From Scalesia atractyloides (lineage: Eukaryota; Streptophyta; Magnoliopsida; Asterales; Asteraceae), in NCBI GenBank assembly GCA_947069175.1, contig CAMTDV010000003.1:44235606-44299605 (forward strand): a stretch of 64,000 nt of DNA, written 5' to 3'. Shown piece by piece: positions 35,601 through 46,500 of this stretch. Position 1 is the first letter of the stretch. Each line of letters opens with the position of its first letter. The position numbers and the translations under genes were made by a program. The notes under the pieces are model-generated. The model had not been told where the DNA came from, ran no database searches, and was given only the letters and a program-made list of their open reading frames with translations.

Positions 35601-36330
35601 GAGAAACATTGAAGAATTTGCTAAGGATTTGAGTAAGTACATGTCTGAAAATCCAACCACTGATGATCTTGAATTGAAACAAGATTACCATGATCATATC
35701 ATGAAGCACAAGCCTTACAAAGCAACAAGGGCTCAATGCAAAGACTCGTCGGCAAATGAGCTAAAAGAAGAGATTGAAAGAATCCATACCATGCTCAAGG
35801 ATCCTTCAAAGAAGTGTATTCCTCCTGTCTAGAAAAAGGCTAAGCCTGAAAGCCAAGACCATGCTCTAAAGATCACAAGAATGAAAGCCGAACTTGTTAG
35901 TGCTCAATATGGAACAACAAGGCAAATTGCTAGGTGGTATGAATCTAAAGTTGTCGATACCTACAGAAGATTGGAAGAGCTAAAAAAGAAATGTCCTTCT
36001 GTCCCAAGAAAGCCAGTCTATTCTCAAACAACCACTACTCCTCAACAGAACCATGCTTCTAAAAGATCATCTTCAACATCTGTCTTACCTACAATTGCCT
36101 TCAATCAAGCAAAAAGGCAAAAGCAGATGGAAGAAGAAGATTAAATGTTGTATGAAGAACTAAGGAAGGAGTGGACTAAAAACCAAATCTTCTACCATAC
36201 TGATACTACAAGTGATAAGCTCATGGTTACACTTTCAACCTTATCAGCAGACCCATCTCACCAAACTCATCTCAAATAAACCTACTCCCAAGAAAACCAT
36301 CTGACTTAAAAATTCTAAAATGGAAGTCAT
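32590..36330 (+). pseudogene. T2 long extra ORF in place of RT/RNase H, decayed
   Basis: A globular-looking segment at 32830-33400 (DVLQTSSYKDVLLAKAPIYL, then KFNFSQVLFSDLVN and FPIHPRSFYLQKQ) is followed by a Ser/Thr/Pro-rich stretch (33460-34150), coiled-coil-like stretches (34340-34440, 35578-35832) and a Lys/Arg-rich end (36000-36140). Stops at 32918, 33137, 33230 and later break it. From memory, similar ORFs in daisy-family genomes have been labelled longin-like or uncharacterised proteins; I treat that label as unproven. No RT motif (YVDD-like) or RNase H motif was found in any plus frame here. Confidence 0.65.
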
Positions 36331-36570
36331 CCATAGACACCCATGAATTTACACTGCTCATGTCAGATGGTAGAACTCAAAGATAAGAATGGAGGATACA
36401 TATGGTCTGGATACAGCTGACCTCCAAGACATGCTGAATCTTGAGCTTGAAAGGGATGTAGATGACATGATTGCCCTGGACTTTGAACTTCAATTCAAAG
36501 GACAAATAAGGGAATCATTGATGAGGAATAAAGATCAGTAATAAAGCTTTTGTTTTGAGATCATCTGCTC

Positions 36571-36581
36571 TAAGGGGAGAT
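36571..36581 (+). other. T2 polypurine tract
   Basis: AAGGGGAGA ends two bases before the 3' LTR and would prime plus-strand DNA synthesis. Confidence 0.8.
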
Positions 36582-36647
36582 TGTTGGAATTAAACCTTAC
36601 AAAAGAACAGATGATAGAAAGCCAAAATATACTACAACCTCTGATCC

Positions 36648-36695
<48 letters not shown>

Positions 36696-37237
36696 CATCT
36701 GCTAGAGTCAAGCTCTGTTGAAGACTAACGCAAAAGGTCTGCCAAGGCAAAGCTCTGTTGAAGACTAAAGGTAAAGGTTTGCCAAGGCAAAGCTATGTTG
36801 AAGGCCAAAAGAGGTTGTCTCATCAGTGTTTTCTATCAGTCTCTGTAATATTTAGTTATAGAAGTGGTTAGCTTAGCAGATGTTATTAGTTTGTTAATAT
36901 TGTTAAATGTCGCTTTCCCGCTGACATCATCATAAGATGCTCAATGGTTAGAATTTCAGTATAAATAGAACAGTGCATGTAGATTTGATCACTTTTCATC
37001 ACTTATCAATCTAACATTCTTCTTTACATTCTGTACGAACAAATCAATGATCTTAGGGTGAGGGGGAGATTGTGATTTATATGCAAGTGATTACAATCAC
37101 GAAAGCATAATAATGAAAACAATCTCTCAATTGTTATGAATCAAAGTTCATCATTCTGCTGCATTTACCTCTTATTTATCATCTTTCATTTTTCATCTTT
37201 AGAACTTTCAGAACAGTTTCAAACTCAGATCCTAACA
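36582..37237 (+). repeat. T2 3' LTR
   Basis: Matches 2271-2884 from TGTTGGAATT to ATCCTAACA, with scattered substitutions. It is about 42 bp longer, mostly because of a TAA run at 36648-36691. Confidence 0.93.
36648..36691. repeat. TAA microsatellite in the T2 3' LTR
   Basis: About 14 TAA units here against four in the 5' LTR, so it grew after insertion. Confidence 0.93.
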
Positions 37238-37242
37238 GAGGC
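37238..37242. repeat. Target-site duplication GAGGC (right) of T2
   Basis: Exact repeat of 2266-2270. Confidence 0.95.
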
Positions 37243-38954
37243 GTTACCATACCTAAAGTTAGGATGGTTCCTTAAACCCGGGTGGTAAGAGTTGGAGTTC
37301 ATATCGTACTGCTTCCGTTCTCCATACACTTAACTCACCTCTTTGGTGGTTGGTGCCATATTAACTTGACATTCCTCGGTCCGATGACCAATGTCCCCAC
37401 AATCTTCACCACACCGCAAATTGAACCACCCCCACATCCTTTTTGTTCATACGGGCCAACTCCCGTTCTAAGGCGGCGATTCAATCATTGGCACTCGAAC
37501 CAAGGTCGGGAAGAGATCGGTAGACGGGGTGCTTTTTGGCTTGGTCCGCCATAGCAACCACTTTGGAGTTTTTGCTCATTCTTTCGATAAACTCCCAATT
37601 GTCTTCCTAAAGATTTTTTAACAAAGTGCCCTTACTTTCCGATTGCAAGTACTTATGATCCTCGGTATCTAACCCCCGAACAAAACACTTCAACAACTCC
37701 CATCTAGGAAATTGATGGTGGGGGCATTTTCGAACCAACTCCTTGAAGCGGGTAAGGGCCTCGTGTAGCAACTCCCCGATAACCGTCAAAATGACCGAAT
37801 TTCATCCCGTGCATCATCAGTCTTTGCAATCGAATATTATTCATCAAGGAATGATTGTTGCATTTCTACCCAAGTGTGAATACTAATTGCCGGAAGTGTG
37901 AGAAACCACCGTTTCACCTTGTCCTTCAACGAAAATTGGAATAATAATAGCTCACCTCATCTAATGGGAAATCGTGACCCCCAATAGTGCCACATATAGC
38001 GGAGAATTCCGCCAAATGAGTGTACGACTCATCATTGGTCCTACCATTGAAGTGGGGTAGGATGTTGATGTAGTTGGGTTTACAATCAAAAGCCCTTCTT
38101 CCTCGAGATGTGGGAACAATGGGTGAGTCATTTTCGGTGACCACCAGTCTAAATGAACCATTTACACCTCGTGGATCTTGTTGATTTGGTTGACATCATG
38201 GACCGTTAACGTCTTGATTCACCGACCGATTATTGCCCCTTCAATCACCACCTCTATCACCCCCTTGGTTAACGCCGCCCACAAATTGTGGAATCTGGTT
38301 ACGGTTGATATTATTATTGTTGTTATAATTACCGTCATCCCGGTTCCGTCGATTGTTGTTTCGTGGTGGACGGTTGCTTCCGTATCCGTCATTACGACCA
38401 TAATCATACCCATATCCTACATCGTTCCCCACAAAATTGGCATTTTGATAACCAATGTCTTCATACTCAAATCCCTACGCAATGTAGAAGTTCCCCACAT
38501 TGTTATTACCCCATCCATCTTCAACCTGCTCGTTGTAATTCACGCCATCATCTAAGTATTCAGAATGAACACTCACATGTTTCGGTGATTGATAACCAGG
38601 AACGCTATGCGGTGCATCGTTGGGAATGTTGTTTCTCAAATCATCGAGATTGAAAAACTAAGCTTCGTTCGTTGGAATGCCACGATTTTGATTAACTCCA
38701 CGGTTGGCGCTAACATTTCAGATGTTGAGGTTGGTTGGTAATGAGTTTTATCGGTTTTGGTTTTGAGGTGGAGGTGTGGGTGTACGTTGGTTGTTGTTTG
38801 GGTTTTGATCATGGGTTTGGAAAGGTGGTGTTGGTGGTCCCGATCTATTACCACCCCCAGGTTGGTTATTTTGGATGTTTTGGTTTTAGGGAGGGTAATG
38901 TGGGTATTGATATTGATGTTGGTTGTTGGGTTGGTTAGAATTTTTGGGTTCCAT
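37243..38954 (-). pseudogene. T1 gag, N-terminal and central part
   Basis: The likely start is the minus-strand ATG at 38954, opening a Pro/Gln/Asn-rich region (TPPPQNQNR). An Asn/Arg-rich block at 38432-38241 follows, then the gag core: KPNYINILPHFNGRTNDESY (38144-37926) and LHEALTRFKELVRKCPHHQFPRWELLKCF (37789-37607), which are Athila/Tat gag hallmarks. Near 37410-37355 a zinc-knuckle-like stretch (CGDIGHRTEEC) has lost its first Cys. Several stops and shifts. It joins in frame with 2258. Confidence 0.8.
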
Positions 38955-39243
38955 TTGAATGGCCCAAAAGATGGCGTAGGTGGTGAGTTGGTGTTAAGTG
39001 GATTAGAGACAAAAACTGCCTCCAACCGAGTGGCTAAATTCCTTTGAGCAACCCGCTAAATCTCCAGTTCGAACACTAGTGGTGAAGTCCTACCGGAGTT
39101 TCTCGTATGCATGCACTACCTGTAACATGCACAAGCAACACACCCGCGTAACAAGAAATAGAAAAAGTAGCAAAAGTAACAAACACCTTAAACAGATAAT
39201 CACAAAATCAACTAATATCCAAATACAAAGCGCAAGAACTCCC

Positions 39244-39260
39244 CGGCAACGGCGCCAAAA
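39244..39260 (-). other. T1 primer binding site (tRNA-Asp type)
   Basis: On the minus strand TGGCGCCGTTGCCGGGG follows the LTR after a few bases. This is the well-known primer site of many Athila/Tat elements, matching the 3' end of tRNA-Asp. Confidence 0.88.
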
Positions 39261-39262
39261 TT

Positions 39263-40532
39263 TGATCGGAGTGTCGCGCCCCGGTCAAAGATAATATTTA
39301 TAAGCCCTAATTACCCTTAACAATGAGTTAGTGGTAGTAAGGGGTCGAACCACGAAGAGTTTGTGGTTTGTGCGCATGTAAGATTGATTTTAAAAAATGT
39401 TGTCACTTTTAAGCTTGCTAAGAAATTGATTAATTTGTTTGTTTGAAAAGGGATGTCGGATTAAACCGACAAGTTTGATACTAAAACGATTACTACTAAA
39501 ACTTGAATGATTACACAAAAACTTGATTGATGATTTAAACAATAATTTTAAAAACAAGGTTCACACCCGGTTCAACGATTGCAAAGCCTAGGGTTGCTAC
39601 ACGTTTTTAGATTTATTAAGTTGAATTTGTTATTAATGGTTTTCTGTCATGAAGCTTAGGTGCCGATTGCTATCAACGCGTACAACAGACCGCAATGCAG
39701 TTTGCTACCTCGGACAGGTAAATCCTTTTGAAAGATAAAGCATAAATACACAAACTTATGTCGCAAAGTCAAATTTTATAATCAATCGACAATTCAAAAA
39801 TCTAGTTTAAATGTAGGACAATTATCAATCAATTCAAAATATGAAACAACTTGTCACAAATCAACTAAGAAACGTAAAATAAACTCTAAACCTTACAAAA
39901 GTCTACACCGGGGTGAAACACGCGAGAATTAACCGCTCATGGTGAACGAAACGTGATCAACGATTGAGAAAAGTTTGAACTTTGACATCTTGAAGCTTTG
40001 AATATGATGGAGATGATGGTTAGGGTTTGGGATGAATGATGATGAACAATGGATTGAGGAATTGATGGTGAGGTTGGTTAGGTTTAGGATGATAGATGAT
40101 CAATTCGGATGATGATGATGATGATGATGATGATGGATTAATTGGATGGATTAGAATTGAAGGTTGGGTTGTTCTTGGCTCCAAAGTAGTGTTCAAACTC
40201 GCACAATTACATAACTCTCTGAAAAATGGCAAAAAAACATGTCATATACCCGTCCCCCAACCTTGGAAATCAAAAATCAGCGTCAAGGTGCAGAAGAAGT
40301 CGTCGGCGACGGCCCTTGGTTGTTTCAGTTCCTCCCGACGTCTTATTCTACTGCCTATGATGAAATTTGGCCGATGGAAAATCAGGGAGGCGACAGCGAT
40401 CGCTGTGCATTCTCGTTTTCTGGTTTTTCCATTTTCGCATTCCTGGTTGATCTGTTTTCCGTCCTGGTGCTCCGTATAACTCCCGAATAGCTACTTAATC
40501 TCCATTAGACCTGCAAAACATAATTACAATCA
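39263..40532 (-). repeat. T1 5' LTR (outer end approximate)
   Basis: On + it starts TGATCGGAGTG beside the primer site. The outer end is placed at AATCA near 40532 because it mirrors the TGAT start and because T0 pol homology begins soon after. There is no second copy in the window to confirm it. A GAT microsatellite lies at 40108-40135. ORFs here are chance. Confidence 0.65.
40108..40135. repeat. GAT microsatellite
   Basis: About nine GAT/ATG units within the T1 LTR. Confidence 0.9.
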
Positions 40533-40559
40533 AAATTAGGCTATTCGAAACTAAAAGTT

Positions 40560-43553
40560 ATGTTAAAACGTAAGCTTAAACATACTAAAACACCAGTTTC
40601 GACCACGTATCAGAAACCCTCAAAGAATCTCAAGCTTATGTCATGTACTCAAGTTGACAAGTACTTACGCAAAGAGTACTTTGCCTTTCTAGCCCACATT
40701 GTGGAAAAGAAGGACAAAAGAAAACGCATGAGTGACGTTTCTGTCGTTTGTGATTTTCCCGATGTTTTCCCCGAAGACCTACCTGGTCCACCTCCTCTTC
40801 CTCATTTCGTTGACTTTTGCATTGACCGCATACCCGGCGCTAACCCCGTTGCTAAATCTCCTTACTATCTCGCACATTCGGAAATGCAAGAGCTACCAAG
40901 CTAACTTCAAGAATTACTTGATAAAGGCTTTATACGCCCTAGTGCTTCTCCTTGGGTGCACCGGTTTTCTTCGTTAAAAATAAATATGGATCATTTTAGA
41001 TGTGTATCGTTTATTGTGAGCTTAACAAACTCACCGTCAAGAACCGTTATCTACTTCCTCGCATTGACGACCTTTTCTACCAACTCTAAGGCGCCACGTG
41101 CTTTTCCAAAATCAACCTTCGTTCCAGTTATCATCAACTTTGAGTCCTCGGAGAGGACATTCCAAAAATATCGTTTCGTACTAGGTACAGTCACTACGAG
41201 TTCGTGGTCATTCCTTTCGGTTTGATCAATGCACCCACGGTTTTCATGGATTTGATGAACCGTGTGTGTAAGTTACACTTGGACCTTTTTGTGATCGTAT
41301 TCATAGACAATGTTCTCATCTATTCCAAAACCCAAGCCGAACACGAGCGTCGTTTACGTCTAACCCTAGAACTCCTTCGCATTGAACAACTATATGCTAA
41401 ATTCACCAAGTGTGAATTTTGGCTAAAAGGTTCAATTTCTCGGTCACGTCTTGAACGAGAAAGGTATTCACATCGGTCCCGCTAAAATCAAAGTCATAAA
41501 GAATTGGATCGCACCGAAATCACCTTCCGAGATTCGTTCTTTCCTTGGATTGGCAGGTTACTACCTCGATTCATCTCTAGCTTCTCCAAAATCGTCGTTC
41601 CGCTCACCTCGTTAACTAAAATAGATAAACCTTTTGTTTGGGGTTCCAAACAAGAGGAGTCTTTTCAAAGTCTCAAGGACTTGCTTTGCACGCTCCTATC
41701 CTCACTCTTCCCGATGGTAACGACGATTTGATTGTGTATTGTGATGCGTCTAACCAAGGTCTCGGTTGTGTTCTTGTGCAACGAGACAAGGTTATTGCCC
41801 ACGCTTCAGGACAACTCAAAATACATGAGAAAAACTATACCACCCACGACCTTGAACTTGCAGCGGTTGTTTTTATGTTAGAGATTTGGCGACACTACCT
41901 TTATGGTACTAAGGGTGTGGTCTTCACCAACCATAAGAGCCCTTAACACATCTTTACTAAAAGGAACTCAACATGCGTCAAAGGCGAGGGGTAGAGTTGC
42001 TTAACGACTATGATTGTGAGATTCGCTACCACCCCGATAAAGCGACTGTCGTGGCTGATGCCCTTAGTCGAAAAAGTCATGTGAAGAATATTCATTGCTT
42101 CCAACTCCTAAACAACATTCGAGACCGTATTCGTGAGGCACAATACTAATCTGTCAATGAGGATAACTTGTACGACGAGATTAAGTGTGGTGTCGAAAGC
42201 CAGCTTGTATCCAAACCCAACGGTATTCTTTACTATCTCGATCGCATTTGGACTCTGAAGCGTGACAACCTCCGTGACCTCTTGATGAAAGAGGCACATA
42301 AATCTAGATACTCTATTCACCCTAGTGCTGAAAAGATGAACCAAGATCTTCATACATCTTATTGGTGGCCCAATATGAAGAAAGTCATCGAAACCTACGT
42401 GTCTAAATGTCTCACGTGTTCTAAAGTGAAAGCCAAACATCAATGTCCCTTTAGCCTACTCACACAACCGGAAATTCTCGTATGGAAATGGGAGAGTATA
42501 GCCATGGATTTCATCACCAAACTCCCTCGAACCTCGTCCGCTCATGATAGCATTTGGGTGATCATTGATCGTCTAACCAAATCTACTCACTTCATCCCCA
42601 TACGTGAAGATTATCGAGTCGAGAAATTGGCTCGTATCTACACCAATGCGATCATTTGCCGCCATGGTCTTCCTGCCGATATCATTTCCGACTGAGATGG
42701 TCGTTTCACTTCTCACCATAGGCAAACCTTTCAAACCACTCTAGGCACTCAGCTCAATCTTAGTACGGCATTTCATATGCAATCGGATGGTCAAACCGAA
42801 CGTACTATCCAAATTCTTGAAGATATGCTTCGTTCGCGCGTAATCGATTTTGGTGGCAACTGGGATATACACTTACCTTTGGTAGAATTCTCGTACAATA
42901 ACAGTTATCACACTAGTATTAAAATAACTCTATTCAAAGCCTTGTATGGTCATAAGTGTCATTCGCCTATTTGTTGGCACGAGATCGAAGACGCACAGAT
43001 CACCGGTCCCGAGCACATACAAGAGACAACGGACAAGATACTATAGATTCGTGACAACCTACTCAAAACTAGAATTCTACAAAATAGTTACGCCGACAAA
43101 AGACGCAAACCTTGGAATTCAATGTTGGTGATCACGTGCATCTTAAGGTATCCCCTTGGAAGGAGTGGTTAGTTTTGGTAAGAAATACAAGCTCGTTTCT
43201 CGCTTCGTAAATCCTTTCAAGATTCTCGAAAGGATTGGCAAGGTGGCGTGCCAACTGCATTTAGCTCAAGAGCTCAACAACGTTCATCAAACGTTTCACG
43301 TTTTGAATCTCAAGAAGTGCTTAGCCGAAAAAGGACTTTAAGTTCCACTTGACGATCTGCAAATCAACGAGTCCTTAAACTTCGTCGAGAAACCAGTCGA
43401 AAAGGGACCGAGGAACCAAGCAGCTTAGGCATAGTCGAATTCCCATAGTCAAGATTCGATGGGAAGGAAAACGTGGCTCCGAATTCACTTGGGAACTCGA
43501 GAGTAATATGAAGACCATGTACCCACACTTGTTCGTTGAGTCTTCCTCTTGAA
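40560..43553 (+). pseudogene. T0 pol: spacer, RT, RNase H, integrase, C-terminal domain
   Basis: The PR-RT spacer is at 40650-40900 (VCDFPDVFPEDLPGPP). RT is broken over several frames at 40900-41500, with FGLINAPTVFMDLMNRVC at 41207 and the catalytic FIDN near 41302, where the usual FIDD has lost its second Asp. RNase H is at 41725-41946 (VYCDASNQGLGC) and continues to near 42070. Integrase is at 42168-43046: zinc finger, MDFITKLPR, ICRHGLPADIISD and QSDGQTERTIQ with the catalytic residues. The GPY/F-like end is at 43156-43340, then a chromodomain-like tail in shifted frames to 43553 (EFTWELESNMKTMYPHLF). Many stops. Confidence 0.9.
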
Positions 43554-43589
43554 TAAATTTCGGATGAAATTTCATAAAGTAGAGGAGAC

Positions 43590-46500
43590 TGTAACGCCTT
43601 CGCATTTCTGTACTTTCGTTATTTAGAAAGTTGTAATCGTATTTCTATTTTTTGGAAATTGGAAACTTGTAATAGTATTGTACTCGTTATTCACTTCCAA
43701 GCTTGTAATTCGAGACTTCGATCATAATGGAATTCATCTTTATACTAAACTTGTTATACTTATATTATATGCAATCAATCGTTGAATACATGTTTATACG
43801 CCAAAGTCGAGACTTGAAATACTCGGATTTATCAATCATGCATGCATTGTACTCATACAATACCTTGATACACTTTAAATACCTAAAAATGGGCTAAAAT
43901 ACAAGAAAATGGCATAATATGATAAACATATCAAAGTCGATGGGCTAAATTGTAATAAAACAAACTTACGGATGAAAATGGTCTTTGGGGGAGCAAATTC
44001 ACCTTTCAACTCGCAGGTGGCGAGAGGCCTTGATCCGTAGAAAGTTATTTCCAGCAGTTGTGTTGACCAAATTCCCCACCTCCTTCTTCACCCAATCACC
44101 TTATAACTTCATTTAAACTCAAGCCCTAGTCCACCATTATAAAACCAAGCCTCCTACACCTCCATTTCACTTTTCCAAACCTTCAAACACTCTCTAATCA
44201 GCTGAAAATACAAGTTAAAGGCAGATGCATCTAAGTCCAAAAGTGTAACATCCGCAAAAAAAATACGGGAATAAAATCTGACGCATTTTGAAAATCGGAT
44301 CCGAACCATGTATAAATTGGTTCGAATCATTATAGATAAAATATAATTGTTTGACCTTTAGGTATTATGATAGAGAAATATACGCTCGTCCCAACACTAT
44401 ATTTGTATTTTTATAAAACATTATATGTATAGAGTTATACAAGAAAGGCAAGTTAAACAGCTGTATTAGTTATATGTATAAATAATTATATTTCATAATT
44501 CAAATTTAAATTGAAATTACGACAACCGTGCATGAATAAAAATAATAATAAAAAAAAATTTTCGAATCCTAAAGTTCTAAAGATTCCAACCCATTAATAT
44601 ATTTTTCTTCACTGTCCTTTACCCATGCAAACCAAAACCCTAAACATTTTTTTAACCAACCACCACATACAAACTCATTTATGCCTTATTTTTTTCCTTA
44701 AACCACAAAATCCTAATACCTTTAATCAACATCAGTGGTGCTGGCAACGCTATGGCTTCATTATGTTTAATTAGTATTCAGTTTTGGTCATCATGCATAT
44801 TAACGATCTAAACTGTGATATCCCGAAGAATGGGATGGGTAACGTACGAGGTAATGCTTATGTTTCTAGTACGTTTTCTTTTTATTCATACACTCGCCTG
44901 AGACCACTTAACCAGACCAAAATAACAAAACTAAATTTACAGTCACCATTACAATCCGTCCGAGAACGTTGTTTGTTTCTGTCAAATTTGGTTATCCACT
45001 TTTGATTTTTATTTACTATGACCACCATATTATATGGGGTATTAAAATATTTTATTAACGTAATTATGTTTCCTTAAAATTAGTTTACAATATGCAACAA
45101 ATGTTTTCTTATTTTACTGCAACTGTATTTGTGTGTTAAGTTAATTTTGTTCATGTATGAAAGAAGATAACTAGAATACTCTTTTCCCTCATTTCAACTT
45201 ATACTGAAAACAATGCAGCATCTTTCAACTTAGGTTGCCTTTAACGAACCATCGCATCATTTCAATGGGAGCCACCAGCTTAATTTTATATATATACACA
45301 AAATATGTATACAAATTACGGATAATTACAGCGGCGTTTAATAACAACACCGATTGGTAAGCGACGTTTTAAAAACACACTATTTGACGGTTGGACTTAG
45401 CACATGTTTACATTAAACCCAACGTTTAAGGGTTAGCAATTACCATCTATCCCATGTTGCATTAATAAAATAAATTGTAACTCACAATGGTTTTTTTTTT
45501 GGCAATATCGAATCGTTTTACCAACATTATAATTTTCATCCCTAGACTAAGAATATTTATAGATTGTGTATATATGGTAAATCTATAACCGCCATGTAAG
45601 TTGGACCAAAGTTATATTTGTTTTGATAATCTTTTTTGTCGCTATATGTCTTGACATATTAGCATAAAATCATTAGATTTAAGTCATTTGATATATATTT
45701 TGATTTTCATTAAGGTTATTCCAATAACAGTTGAATTACTTTATTTAGCCCTATTTTCGTTAATATATTAGTATTATTCTTAACATATTTTAGATCTATA
45801 TTTAAAAATTTAATTTTATATTAAATTGATAATATTATCCCAATTCATTTAAGTAAATGTCGTTGAAAAGAAAATATTAAGCTCAATTTAGATTTAGACG
45901 AAATAGATGAAAGTAATCTTGTTAATAGGTAGGTATATGTGTTTGGATATGATTTGTATCCTGCTGTAATGCGTGTGTTGGCGTCAACTCGTTATTATAC
46001 ATATAGTTTATATAAAAGTCCCCAAATCATAGGATACACTTTTATAGTTTTGCTTATATTATTGGTCGTTTAGAACTTTGTTATTCATATTTTAGGGTAA
46101 TCTTTGTCTTCTCGGAGTAATTCGTTTTTCCCTCGCGCGGTATTTCACGGATCAAAGATAACACAAACTATGAGTAGATCTTACTTTTTACCCCCTTTTG
46201 TCACTTTAACTTTTTGGAGTATATCGTGTGTTAAAATTTTTAATGTTTCTTATTTATTTCAACAAGTGTCTTTCTGTGCTCATGAATTGTATCTTATGTT
46301 TCGTTACTTGTTTCATATGTGTGCTTTTACTTGTTTATCGCTTTATGTCATTGGTTTTGTGTGGATCCACCTGGCTGACCGGTTCCCATGGCCATGGATC
46401 GAACTCGGTATCGCCACATTGTTTGATAGTTTCGTTTTTCGCCTTTCATGGCTTGAATTGCATCATTGTTTCATTACTTATGTTTCATTATGTTTCGTTT

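Larger units (their letters stand above)
2271..37237 (+). mobile_element. T2: Ty1/Copia-type retrotransposon, nested host of B, C and E1
   Basis: A plus-strand element with LTRs at 2271-2884 and 36582-37237, a methionine-tRNA-type primer site, a gag with two CCHC knuckles, protease and integrase, then a long ORF where reverse transcriptase would be expected, and a polypurine tract before the 3' LTR. Element B (7290-32479) splits the integrase region. Without inserts T2 is about 9.8 kb. No RT or RNase H motif was found, so this copy looks like a non-autonomous derivative that would depend on relatives for copying. All ORFs carry stops. Confidence 0.9.
37243..40532 (-). mobile_element. T1: right part (5' LTR, primer site, most of gag)
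   Basis: Minus-strand continuation of the element at 1-2270. From right to left: 5' LTR (39263 to about 40532), tRNA-Asp-type primer site, leader and gag. It appears to have entered T0 pol, whose preserved part starts directly after the LTR. The matching T0 half would lie beyond the left edge, so that junction cannot be proved here. Confidence 0.82.

Noticed and set aside
38178..39047. Plus-strand ORFs opposite T1 gag
   Set aside because: They mirror Asn/Gln/Pro-rich gag codons on the minus strand.
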